From Nostoc sp. FACHB-110 (GTDB lineage Bacteria; Cyanobacteriota; Cyanobacteriia; Cyanobacteriales; Nostocaceae): a stretch of DNA of 64,000 nt. Below the pieces are notes generated by a model. It had not been told where the DNA came from and did no database searches. It saw only the letters and a list, made by a program, of their open reading frames with translations. Position numbers and translations under genes: made by a program. The stretch is from contig NZ_JACJRU010000030.1 in NCBI RefSeq assembly GCF_014697425.1, positions 25,637 through 89,636 of the forward strand. The letters are read 5' to 3'. Shown here one piece after another: positions 44,304 to 52,711 of the stretch. The stretch's first letter is position 1. Every line of letters starts with the position of its first letter.

Positions 44304-46535
44304 CTATTTTTCTACCGCTTGTTTCAATGCCAAACGATATTCTTTGGGATATTGTACAAAGCTGCTATCAGAGCTAGAAACGCCATTAGCCACAACACCA
44401 ATTAGGTTTAGCTTACTTAGCATGGCTGTAGCTTGCGCCAGTTGATTGCGGGTCACAATACCCATGCTGGCTACTAGCACCACGCTATCGCAAGATGAGG
44501 CTGTTAAAATCGCATCTACCAACCCTAGAACTGCTGGTGCATCTATTAGCACCAAATCATAGTTCTCCTCGAAGGTTCTCATCAATTGCATCATACGGGG
44601 AGAACTCAACAGATGAGCAGGATCAGCAGGTCGAGGCCCGGCGGTCAAAATATCAATGTAGGCTGAACCTAAAGAATGAACACCAATCTGGTTAGGTAAA
44701 GTAATTTCGCTAGCGAGTAAAGTTGATAGTCCTTGTTCGTTAGGCAGATTTAGCTGTTCGTGCAGACGAGGATCGCGCAAGTTAGCATCGATGAGTAGCA
44801 CCCGTTTGTGTAAACGAGCCGCACTCATCGCTAAACCCAACGCCATACCAGACTTCGCTTCATCAGGTAAAGCGGAAGTAATCATCAAAGATTTTAAGTT
44901 GGTAACAGTATTGAGTAGCTCAATATTTTTGTAAATCAGATCCAAAGATTCCCAACGTGGTGGAGACTGTAACACCTGAATTGTCCAAGGTGCAGGGGTT
45001 TCTGGTTTACCAAAAGGTAGCTTAATAATTGAATCCCTGACTTTGGCAGGTGGGAGTTTCGGTGTTGTACCCAACAAAGGTAAAGCTACTTGCTTTTCTA
45101 ACTCAGCAGTTGTATGTACAGCATCATCAGATGCTTCTCGTAAGAAAGCAGCAATACCGCCTAACATTAACCCTACTACTGCACCTAACAAAAGATTTTG
45201 CTGGAGGTTGGGGCCAAGTTGCATACCTTTGTGGGGTTCTTCGACAACTTCCCAGTTGAAGCCTCCTTTGGCTAATTCTTGTCTAAGTTGCTGTTCGGCT
45301 CTTAAAAGCTGTTCTAATCTTTCGCGGCTAAATTGTAGTTGTGGTTGGATGCGGTTGTAATAAGCCAACAAAGGCGGAAAGCGTTTAATGTCTAAACGTA
45401 GTTGTGATTCTTTTTGGGCTAAAGTTTGATCGCGAGCGCTCAATGCAACTATAGTTGTTTGAGTTTCTACTAATTCGCTGGCAAGATTTAAGTCAATTTG
45501 ACCAAACTGTCCTTGCTCTAAAAGAGAATCTCTAGAACTGCTAACTTCACCAGATGACTTTGTACCTAAAGTTCTGCCTACTTCTTGTTGTAATAGTTCC
45601 TTTTGGCTTTTGAGTTGTTCTTGTAACTGCTGGACATTAGGAGTTTCATCAGTGAAGCGTAAACGTTCTTGTGCTAGTGCTAGTTCTGTTTTTTGAATTT
45701 CGTTGAGTAGGCCTTGGTAGCGAGTAGACTGGCTCAAACGCGAAGCAACTAGAGCATTTTGCGGAGAACGATTTAGTTGTTCTTCTAAAGATTTTTGGCG
45801 TGCTACAGCTTCTTGATATTGCGCGCGAGTGGTGCGTCGTTCTTGCTCAACATTATTTAAACCATCTTCTAAAGCTTTAGCTTGAGCTACGGGATCGATT
45901 AAATTTTGGTTGCGGCGGAATCTTTGCAGGTTAGTTTCTGCTGCATTGACCTCTTCACTGGCTTTACTTAACTGTTCTCTGATGACTTGCAGCCCTTTTT
46001 GTAGACGCGCATCTTGCTGTTGTTTGTTGTAGTCTACATAGACTTGGCGAATAGCCATCAGAACTTGTTGTGTCTTGTCTGGGTCTGTATCGGTGTAGTC
46101 TACTTGAAAAATTTTGGTGGCGATATTATCTTCTTTAGTTTTTAGTTGGTTTAAAGCTAACGCGCCTTTAATATCACCTACTTTAATATCTGGATATTCT
46201 TTACGAAGTTTATCAACTGCTTTTTGAATCAGTCCCGAACTCTGCATGAGATTTAACTGAGTTGCTGTGTCTATCTCTACGTTCGGTTCGGTGAACTGAT
46301 TTTCTACCCCACCTGCTTCTTTTTTACCTTGATAGTTAGGTTCTACTAATAGCTGCATTGTGCTTTTGTATGTGGGTTTTGCCTTAGCTGTGAGGATTGC
46401 TGACATTGCAATTGAAGCAATAAATACCCCTAAAAACCAAGGAAACCTGCGAATAAATACCGCTAAGATTTGCCCATAACCTGGTTCTGTGTCAACAACT
46501 GTATTCACACTCGGATTTAGACTAGTTTGAACCAC
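44304..46535 (-). CDS. Wzc-like chain-length regulator with tyrosine-kinase-type ATPase domain
   Basis: A 743-residue inner-membrane protein. A Wzz domain (residues 12-120, first helix FPWFLGVFIASIAMSAIL) leads to a long coiled coil (about 190-450), then a second helix, LLLGAVVGLMLGGIAAF. The C-terminal domain (about 520-743) is of the CpsD/BY-kinase type: Walker A' VLLIDANLRDPRL and Walker B YDLVLIDAPAVLG. Walker A is changed: SLMITSALPDEAKSGMALG has Asp and Ala where BY-kinases have Gly-Glu-Gly-Lys. The C-terminal tail lacks the usual Tyr cluster (only QYPKEYR). It probably sets HEP chain length, but kinase activity is doubtful. The start is GTG 46535. It corresponds to alr2833 of Anabaena by position. 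Confidence 0.88.
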   Translation of the reverse strand: MVQTSLNPSVNTVVDTEPGYGQILAVFIRRFPWFLGVFIASIAMSAILTAKAKPTYKSTMQLLVEPNYQGKKEAGGVENQFTEPNVEIDTATQLNLMQSSGLIQKAVDKLRKEYPDIKVGDIKGALALNQLKTKEDNIATKIFQVDYTDTDPDKTQQVLMAIRQVYVDYNKQQQDARLQKGLQVIREQLSKASEEVNAAETNLQRFRRNQNLIDPVAQAKALEDGLNNVEQERRTTRAQYQEAVARQKSLEEQLNRSPQNALVASRLSQSTRYQGLLNEIQKTELALAQERLRFTDETPNVQQLQEQLKSQKELLQQEVGRTLGTKSSGEVSSSRDSLLEQGQFGQIDLNLASELVETQTTIVALSARDQTLAQKESQLRLDIKRFPPLLAYYNRIQPQLQFSRERLEQLLRAEQQLRQELAKGGFNWEVVEEPHKGMQLGPNLQQNLLLGAVVGLMLGGIAAFLREASDDAVHTTAELEKQVALPLLGTTPKLPPAKVRDSIIKLPFGKPETPAPWTIQVLQSPPRWESLDLIYKNIELLNTVTNLKSLMITSALPDEAKSGMALGLAMSAARLHKRVLLIDANLRDPRLHEQLNLPNEQGLSTLLASEITLPNQIGVHSLGSAYIDILTAGPRPADPAHLLSSPRMMQLMRTFEENYDLVLIDAPAVLGLVDAILTASSCDSVVLVASMGIVTRNQLAQATAMLSKLNLIGVVANGVSSSDSSFVQYPKEYRLALKQAVEK

Positions 46536-46561
46536 GTTTATTATCCTTTAACTAATTTAAG

Positions 46562-46680
46562 AAGGGAATAGGGAATAGGGAGTGGGGAATGACAAGAATT
46601 AAGCTGTTGGTCTGTTCTCTGTTTATGGCAAACCTCACTGTTGCCTGTTGCCTATTTCCTGTTCCCTCTCCCGTTGGGAG
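46562..46680. repeat. Two heptamer arrays between GT4 and Wzc-like genes
   Basis: GGGAATA, GGGAATA, GGGAGTG, GGGAATG occupy 46562-46589. Six further units (TGTTGCC, TGTTGCC, TATTTCC, TGTTCCC, TCTCCCG, TTGGGAG) fill 46639-46680 in exact register up to the base before the stop codon (46681) of the minus-strand GT4 gene. Confidence 0.8.
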
Positions 46681-47757
46681 TTAATTTTGACCAATAACTT
46701 GCTCAACCTTCCTGAAAAACACTTGTTCTGAAAAATTGTTCACTGCATGATTACGAATATTTTCATAATTCCAAGTGATTTGTCCGGACTCTAATAGTGC
46801 AGCTTGCAAAGAGTCTGGTGTTTGCCTGCTAAATAGAACCCCGGTTTTGCCATGTATTTGAGTGTCTAACACGCCGCCTGCTCCGTAGGCAATAACTGGC
46901 GTGCCACTGGCATTGGCTTCTATAGGCACTAAGCCATAGTCTTCTAAGGCGGCAACAATAATTGATTTAGCTTTGGCAAATAAGTCTTTGCGTTGGCGAT
47001 CGCTAACGTGTCCTAAGAATTCAATATTACTTAGTGCTTTAGCTTTGAGGCGCGCTTGTTCTGGGCCATCACCAGAGATCAATAACCGCCATCCCAACCA
47101 ATTAAAAGCTTCAACAATCACATCTAGCCGTTTATAGCTAATCATCCGTGCCGAGGCTAAATAATAATCTTCTTTGACATCGGAATAAACAAATTGACTC
47201 GTATCAATTGGATAGTTAATTACTATGGCTTGTTTGCTATAAATCTGTTGAATTCTTTTAGCAACAATGCTGGAATTTGCAATGTAAAGGTCAGGCTCTT
47301 GGGCATATTTTAGGTCTACATTCCGCATTAATTGGAAAATATGCTCAATTAATGGCGCAAAATATCTATAATCGCCATACTCGCGTAAATATGTTTCTGT
47401 ATCCCACAAAAAGCGAGTGACGTTATGACAGAAACAAACATGATAAGCATCAGGACGTTTGCGTACAGCTTTGGCAAAACTCGTACTACTGCTAATAATT
47501 AAATCGTAATCTTGCAAATCTAAAGCACGAAAAGCTGGGAAGTAAAAGGGAGCCATCATTCTAAAATATTTGGCTGCACCCGGAATTTTTTGTAAAAAAG
47601 TTGTGTTGACTATCCGCTCACCCATATCAATAGTTTTTTGCGGGTCATATAAAGAAGTAAAAACATCGGCTTGGGGATAGCGCTTGCATAGTAATTCAAA
47701 TACGCGCTCTGCCCCGCCACGTTGTGTTAAATAATCATGGACTAGAGCAATTTTCAT
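46681..47757 (-). CDS. GT4 family glycosyltransferase (WbaZ-like mannosyltransferase group)
   Basis: A 358-residue GT-B enzyme. MKIALVHDYLTQRGGAERVF is the standard start of this subgroup. FCHNVTRFLWD and LIISSSTSFAKAVRKRPDAY are also characteristic. The donor domain has YYLASARMISYKRLDVIVEA and the E-x7-E motif in ALEDYGLVPIEANASGTPVI, then YGAGGVLDTQIHGKTG. The group includes mannosyl and other hexosyl transferases, so the sugar cannot be fixed. It is preceded by a 285-base gap with a strong terminator, which indicates its own promoter. Confidence 0.88.
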   Translation of the reverse strand: MKIALVHDYLTQRGGAERVFELLCKRYPQADVFTSLYDPQKTIDMGERIVNTTFLQKIPGAAKYFRMMAPFYFPAFRALDLQDYDLIISSSTSFAKAVRKRPDAYHVCFCHNVTRFLWDTETYLREYGDYRYFAPLIEHIFQLMRNVDLKYAQEPDLYIANSSIVAKRIQQIYSKQAIVINYPIDTSQFVYSDVKEDYYLASARMISYKRLDVIVEAFNWLGWRLLISGDGPEQARLKAKALSNIEFLGHVSDRQRKDLFAKAKSIIVAALEDYGLVPIEANASGTPVIAYGAGGVLDTQIHGKTGVLFSRQTPDSLQAALLESGQITWNYENIRNHAVNNFSEQVFFRKVEQVIGQN

Positions 47758-47963
47758 AATTCTTATCCGAGGTGCTGCTGAATTTTGTGAGAAATAACTT
47801 TAATCAAGTAGTGCTAAGACTTTAGTGTTTAGCACTATAAATGTTTGAATTGAAATTATTAGTTAGCTGTAATACTTTTCTAGTTTTTTTAGCTGATTTA
47901 TTAGATTTATATTTTGCAAATAATTATTGATCAATAAAATCAAATTTATAAAAATTGAGATGC

Positions 47964-48000
47964 TTATATCCCCGAATTCTTTAAGAATTCGGGGATATAA
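47964..48000. terminator. 18-bp perfect palindrome, terminator of the SAF dehydrogenase unit
   Basis: TTATATCCCCGAATTCTT (47964-47981) is mirrored exactly by AAGAATTCGGGGATATAA (47983-48000) around one central T. It begins 42 bases after the stop of the minus-strand SAF-domain gene. It shares its core with 43998-44038 and 54790-54822. Confidence 0.8.
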
Positions 48001-48042
48001 TGGTTTAAAAATGTTTGAGAATTGCTTGATTCAGCCTAAATT

Positions 48043-49356
48043 TTAGCCAACTGTGGCGAGAACTTTTTCACAAGCAAAATAAGCGTTTTGTTCAGCCCGT
48101 AGTTGGTCGCAAAGTCTTCCTTCAGGTAACTCTACATCATCGTAAGTTAAGACGCGATCGCGGGGAATATCGCGTTTGAGACGACAGCCTTCTGCTAAAC
48201 CCATTGGTAAGAGGTTTTGCGCCTGTACAACGTCGGAGTTTTCACATTGGCCGTAGGTCATATAGTAGCCTATACCATCTAAGGTTTCCCCAGCTTGCAA
48301 ATCAATTTTGGCTGTGGTCACTACATCTACCAAGGGGCCGCCAATGGGAGCCATAACAGCATCGTGGAATAATACTGCACGCGCCACAGATAAGGGAACT
48401 TCAAAATGGCAAAGGTGATAAGGAGTATAGAAGCTATACAAAGGCCCTTCGCCTAATTTGTAGAGGTTGAGATAATGGCGTTGTTTGGGGTCATCGTGGG
48501 TGGCGAAGACAAATACACCAGGCCCTGGTTTAGCTCCGACTACATAATCAACGATACCGCCTAACTCTTTGAGTTGGTCAACATCATACATATTGGTCAT
48601 TTCATCCACATGACCAGTAAAGTCATAACCGAGCATTCCGCGCTTGGCAACTTTCATCCCGGTGGCGTTAGCAACGATCGCCTGTTCAAAGGAAATTTTG
48701 CTACCATCAGCAAAGCTTGTCACCATGTGGGCTTTTTGTCCCCAACGTTTGGCAAATCCTTCTTGGGTGGTGGGGTTGCGATAGGGGTCTTGCAAACCTT
48801 TGATGTTACCGCACAACAATGGAGTTAGACCAATGCTCTTGACGAAGCGGTAAAGATTCATTTCTACGCCTGGTTGGTCGCCATCACACGCGCTGAGAAT
48901 GACTCCGGCTTTGTCAGCGTAAACTTTCAGGATAGGGCCAACAGTACCATCGAGTTCAGCATTCATCATAATGATATGCTTGCGATGGGCGATCGCTTCC
49001 ATGACGATATGCGCGCCAAACTCAACTGCGCCAGTCACTTCAATAATTGCTTCAATGCTTTCGGCTTGGCAGATGATTTTAGCATCATCTGTGACGGCGT
49101 ATTTACCTTGGGCGATCGCATCTTCTAAATCGCTGACACTACTAACAACTTGAATATCTTCAATACCTGCTTCTGTGTAAGCTCGTTTAGCTCCATCAAT
49201 ACTGCGGTTGAAGATAGCAACTAACTCCATTCCTGGCACAGAATTAATAATTTGGTTAGCAATTCCTCGTCCCATAAAGCCAGCACCAATCATGCCTACT
49301 TTGATAGGATTACCCGCCGCCGCACGAGCTTTTAAAGCATTATCAATAATAATCAT
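48043..49356 (-). CDS. NAD(P)-dependent Rossmann/SAF-domain oxidoreductase
   Basis: A 437-residue protein. The dinucleotide loop is VGMIGAGFMGRGIANQI (G-x-G-x-x-G) at about residues 19-35. An AFD-like active-site region follows (VTGAVEFGAHIVMEAI, then MMNAELDGTVGP). The C-terminal quarter (LQAGETLDGIGYYM ... VLPxGLAEG-like NLLPMGLAEGCRL) is a SAF-type beta-clip domain. The family looks like homoserine dehydrogenase, but members sit in polysaccharide loci next to RfbC and RfbF homologues and probably act on a nucleotide-linked or branched-chain sugar acid. The exact reaction is unknown. The upstream RfbC-like gene is 113 bases away on the same strand. Confidence 0.8.
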   Translation of the reverse strand: MIIIDNALKARAAAGNPIKVGMIGAGFMGRGIANQIINSVPGMELVAIFNRSIDGAKRAYTEAGIEDIQVVSSVSDLEDAIAQGKYAVTDDAKIICQAESIEAIIEVTGAVEFGAHIVMEAIAHRKHIIMMNAELDGTVGPILKVYADKAGVILSACDGDQPGVEMNLYRFVKSIGLTPLLCGNIKGLQDPYRNPTTQEGFAKRWGQKAHMVTSFADGSKISFEQAIVANATGMKVAKRGMLGYDFTGHVDEMTNMYDVDQLKELGGIVDYVVGAKPGPGVFVFATHDDPKQRHYLNLYKLGEGPLYSFYTPYHLCHFEVPLSVARAVLFHDAVMAPIGGPLVDVVTTAKIDLQAGETLDGIGYYMTYGQCENSDVVQAQNLLPMGLAEGCRLKRDIPRDRVLTYDDVELPEGRLCDQLRAEQNAYFACEKVLATVG

Positions 49357-49469
49357 GAAATTCCTCTGATTCCCCTTGGTAATTTTTTAATATCGATAAA
49401 TTATTGGCAGTTAAGCTAAGTCATCAGCATCTAAAAAATTGACAAATGACAACTTTTTTACCAACCTAC

Positions 49470-50039
49470 TTATACACTTGCTGAAACTACTTCTGATTCT
49501 CCGACACGCATCATGCTCAACAGTGGCCAATTCAAATCTTTTTCAGATATTTCTGTAACTTCTACAGGCCATTGAATGTTGAAAAATGGGTCATCATAAC
49601 GCAGACCACGCTCATATCCTGGTGTATAAAATTCACCAACTTGATAGATAACTTCAGCATCATCTGTTAGTGCTTGATAGCCGTGGGCAAACATTTCGGG
49701 AACGTATAAAGCCCGACGGTTTTCAGCAGTTAGTTCCACACCAATATGCTGTAAAAATGTGGGTGAATCCGGACGCATATCAATAATTACGTCATAAATT
49801 GCACCTTTGGTACAGCGAACTAATTTTGTTTCGGCTGCGGGTTGGAGTTGATAGTGCATTCCCCGCAGAGTGCCTTTTTTATAGTTATAAGATAAGTTGC
49901 ATTGTGCTACTACTGGTTTTAAACCGTGAGCTTCAAACTCTTGAGCGCAGAAATAACGAGCAAAAAAACCACGATGATCGGTTCTTTGTTCTAAGTCCAA
50001 AATATAAGCATCTTTCAGTTCTGTAGCGGTGAAAATCAT
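49470..50039 (-). CDS. rfbC: dTDP-4-dehydrorhamnose 3,5-epimerase family protein
   Basis: A 189-residue cupin epimerase of the RmlC family. The core signatures are present: DHRGFFARYFCAQEFEAHGL, then QCNLSYNYKKGTLRGMHYQL with the catalytic His, KLVRCTKGAIYDVIIDMRPD, VELTAENRRALYVPEMFAHG, and RGLRYDDPFFNIQWP. The length is standard. No rmlA, rmlB or rmlD lies beside it, while a CDP-glucose-forming enzyme is in the same locus, so its substrate may be a CDP- or other NDP-4-keto-hexose instead of the dTDP sugar. Start ATG 50039. It is 48 bases downstream of the third PhyH-type gene. Confidence 0.87.
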   Translation of the reverse strand: MIFTATELKDAYILDLEQRTDHRGFFARYFCAQEFEAHGLKPVVAQCNLSYNYKKGTLRGMHYQLQPAAETKLVRCTKGAIYDVIIDMRPDSPTFLQHIGVELTAENRRALYVPEMFAHGYQALTDDAEVIYQVGEFYTPGYERGLRYDDPFFNIQWPVEVTEISEKDLNWPLLSMMRVGESEVVSASV

Positions 50040-50087
50040 GAATTACCTCGATATTAATGTTGATTGAGAAAAAGATTCACAAATTAG

Positions 50088-50936
50088 TTAAACAAGAGCT
50101 TTATCTGGTTCAGATACAATCAGTTCTGCTCTAGGATAAGTATCATCCCAAAATTGTTTACAAAGGTCTGGTCTTTCGGGTGGGTTAGCTGTGTAACAAA
50201 AGAATAGTGTTGAGCGTGCTTTAGCGCGTACAGTTCCATGATGTAAAGTATTTTTGGTATCTACAAAAATGACTGTACCTGCTGGCCCTGGACAAGATTT
50301 CCAAAGTGATTTGGGTATGGCTTTTTTGACAATTTCATCATCAATACCCATGTAACTGGATTGGAAAAGTTTGTAATAAAGCCAATAATATTGCCAACTG
50401 AATAATGAGATTAAAGAACGCGGAATGTATTCAAAAGGCCCTGTTCTTTCGTCTACATCATGCAAGCAAACAAAGATTTTAATTAGGCGACGGTCTTCGG
50501 CATCACTATGCCATAACAAAGTGCCGAATTGATGATCGCTAGGAAAATCTTGACGTAAATGTACACCCTGAAAAGTGATCGGCACACCAATATAATTTTC
50601 GATTATATTTAACAGTCTTTTTTGGGTTGCCCATTTATAAAATTCTGGTAAACCCGTAACTGTGACAATGTGCGGCCACTTTTCATCTAGATGTTCGTTG
50701 TTAGGATTTGGCATCCGAGACAATTGCTTATCAGCTGCTTTGAATAACTCAAAGCTAAAATCTAAGCCCAAATCTGCTAATGTTGTCACATAAACGCCAT
50801 CTCGGTTGAGAGTATCAACAATGATGCGATCGCGTTTTTGTAATGCAGGTAAATTTTTAATATGTCGCCAACGTTTGATGTTAAAAATCAAATCGGCGTA
50901 CAGGGCAGATATTTTGTATTTAATTGTGTGGAACAT
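50088..50936 (-). CDS. PhyH-type Fe(II)/2-oxoglutarate dioxygenase, third of a tandem set
   Basis: A 282-residue protein of the phytanoyl-CoA dioxygenase superfamily. The first iron ligands are in LLWHSDAEDRR (His143, Asp145). The distal His and the Arg that binds 2-oxoglutarate are in TLHHGTVRAKARS (about His233, Arg241). ERTGPFEYIPRS is the usual G-P-x-x-x-x-P-x-S turn. It is about half identical by eye to its two neighbours upstream. The likely role is hydroxylation or epimerisation of a sugar or lipid in envelope synthesis; none of this can be fixed from sequence. The C-terminus (ELIVSEPDKALV) differs from the other two. Confidence 0.8.
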   Translation of the reverse strand: MFHTIKYKISALYADLIFNIKRWRHIKNLPALQKRDRIIVDTLNRDGVYVTTLADLGLDFSFELFKAADKQLSRMPNPNNEHLDEKWPHIVTVTGLPEFYKWATQKRLLNIIENYIGVPITFQGVHLRQDFPSDHQFGTLLWHSDAEDRRLIKIFVCLHDVDERTGPFEYIPRSLISLFSWQYYWLYYKLFQSSYMGIDDEIVKKAIPKSLWKSCPGPAGTVIFVDTKNTLHHGTVRAKARSTLFFCYTANPPERPDLCKQFWDDTYPRAELIVSEPDKALV

Positions 50937-50979
50937 GACTTGTGATTGCGCTGTTTGTCAGCAAAAAGTTGGGAATTAA

Positions 50980-51813
50980 TTAAGCAATTTCTTGCAGGAT
51001 TTCTGGTTTGGGGAAAGTATCATCCCAGTATTGCGTACAAAGTTCTGGTCGCTTGGGTGGGTTAGTCGTATAAACAAAAAATAGTGCTGACCTTGCTTCT
51101 GTACGGATAGTACCGTGATGTAAAGCAGTTCTGGGATCTGCAATTACAACTGTACCGGCTTTCCCGGGACAAGATTTCCAAGCTGATTTGGGAATGATTT
51201 TTTCTACTTCTTCATCGTTAATTCCTAAGTAACCAGACTGACGTAACTTCTGGTCAATTCGATAGGAATTTAAGCGAGGATATGATGTTAAAGATAAAGG
51301 AATATACTCAAATGGGCCGTGCTTAATTTCCACATCATGCAGATAAATAATTACCTTGACCATTTTGCGGTCTTCGGAATCTTTATGCCACAATAATGTG
51401 CCAAATTGATGTTCGTTAGGAAAGTCTTTGCGTAAATGTACACCTTGAAAAGCAACAGGTAAACCTAGGTAATTTTCTACTATCTTTAATAGTCTGTTAT
51501 TACTTCCCCAATTAAAAAATTCTGGTAATTCTGTGACTGTATAAATTTGTGGTAGTCTTTCATTCAGATGAGAGTTATTAACAGCTGCTACTCTATTTAA
51601 TTGATGATAAGCAGCTTGAAGCATTTCTGAGGTAGCTGGTATGCCTAAATCGGCGAGTGTGGTTACATAAGCACCATCCCGTTTAAGTGTATCAACAATC
51701 AAGCGATCGCCTAATTCTAATGCTGGCAGTTTGGATTTATGCTGCCAGATTTTCATTCTATAGCTCAACTCTGAGTTGAGTGTTGCCATTTTGCCTTTAA
51801 GTGTGTTTAGCAT
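50980..51813 (-). CDS. PhyH-type Fe(II)/2-oxoglutarate dioxygenase, second of a tandem set
   Basis: A 277-residue paralogue of the genes on each side. The iron site is in LLWHKDSEDRK (His143, Asp145), at the same residue numbers as in the neighbours. The distal motif is ALHHGTIRTEARS. HGPFEYIPLSL is the conserved turn. The N-terminus MLNTLKGKMATLNSELSYRM is shared with the first copy (MLNTLQDKISAITSEFDYRI), so these two are the closest pair. The active site is complete. The gene is separated from the third copy by 43 bases and from the first by 63 bases, and the three are clearly one transcript. Confidence 0.8.
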   Translation of the reverse strand: MLNTLKGKMATLNSELSYRMKIWQHKSKLPALELGDRLIVDTLKRDGAYVTTLADLGIPATSEMLQAAYHQLNRVAAVNNSHLNERLPQIYTVTELPEFFNWGSNNRLLKIVENYLGLPVAFQGVHLRKDFPNEHQFGTLLWHKDSEDRKMVKVIIYLHDVEIKHGPFEYIPLSLTSYPRLNSYRIDQKLRQSGYLGINDEEVEKIIPKSAWKSCPGKAGTVVIADPRTALHHGTIRTEARSALFFVYTTNPPKRPELCTQYWDDTFPKPEILQEIA

Positions 51814-51876
51814 TGCCAGAATACCTCGTTAATTCACTGTGATGATGAGGAAAACGGGAGAAATTAATTGAGCAAA

Positions 51877-52704
51877 TTAATAACCAATTTCTTGGAGTGC
51901 TTCTGGTTTGGGATAAGTATCATCCCAGTATTGAGTACAAAGTCCTGGTCGTTTAGGAGGGTTAGCAGTATAGACAAAAAATAGGGTTGAACGCTCTTGT
52001 GTGCGTACAGTGCCGTGATGTAGAAGTCTTTGGGTATCAGCAATAATGACAGTACCAGCTGGCCCTTGACATGATTTCCACGCTGATTTAGGCACAATTT
52101 CATTCAATTCTTCATCATCAATGCCTGTGTTATAAATTTTGTAATACAGGCGGTAAAAATTAGGGTTATATATAGAAGTAAAAGATGCTGGTACATATTC
52201 AAAAGGCCCATTTTCTTTTGTCACATCATTTAAGTAAATGATGATTTTGATAATGCGGCGATCTTCTGAATCTCGATGCCATAGCATTGTGCTGAATTGA
52301 CTGGTATTTAAAAAGTCCTTGCGAACTTGTACACCATGATAGGCAACAGGAAGACCAATATAGTTTTCGAGAATATTCAACAGTCTTGCTTCGCTTCCCC
52401 AGTTATAAAAGTTAGGTAAATGGGTAACTGTATAAATTTCTGGGTAATTTTCTGAGGAGGCTGTGTAATTACCATTGCCTATTTTTGGTATCAAAGTATG
52501 AGCAGCATCCAGCAGTTGGGGAGTGGAATTAAACCCTAAATCAGCAAGTGTGGTAATGTAAATACCTTCTCTTTTTAGAGTTTCAACAATTTGGCGATCG
52601 CTTGACTCTAATTTTGGTAGTTTAGATGTATGCTGCCAGAGTTTAATTCTATAATCAAACTCGGAAGTTATTGCCGATATTTTGTCTTGGAGTGTATTCA
52701 GCAT
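51877..52704 (-). CDS. PhyH-type Fe(II)/2-oxoglutarate dioxygenase, first of a tandem set
   Basis: A 275-residue protein with iron ligands in MLWHRDSEDRR (His143, Asp145), the distal LLHHGTVRTQERS and the turn NGPFEYVPASF. It has three small differences in the substrate-facing region when compared with the other copies (AYHGVQVRKD where the others have FQGVHLR). It follows the GT2 gene at 52712 with only seven bases between, so translation is coupled. The function is unknown, but its place between transferases argues for action on the glycan. Confidence 0.8.
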   Translation of the reverse strand: MLNTLQDKISAITSEFDYRIKLWQHTSKLPKLESSDRQIVETLKREGIYITTLADLGFNSTPQLLDAAHTLIPKIGNGNYTASSENYPEIYTVTHLPNFYNWGSEARLLNILENYIGLPVAYHGVQVRKDFLNTSQFSTMLWHRDSEDRRIIKIIIYLNDVTKENGPFEYVPASFTSIYNPNFYRLYYKIYNTGIDDEELNEIVPKSAWKSCQGPAGTVIIADTQRLLHHGTVRTQERSTLFFVYTANPPKRPGLCTQYWDDTYPKPEALQEIGY

Positions 52705-52711
52705 AGTCCAA

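Noticed and set aside
48574..49128. Two 84-codon plus-strand ORFs inside the SAF dehydrogenase gene
   Set aside because: Antisense shadows of a well-supported gene.
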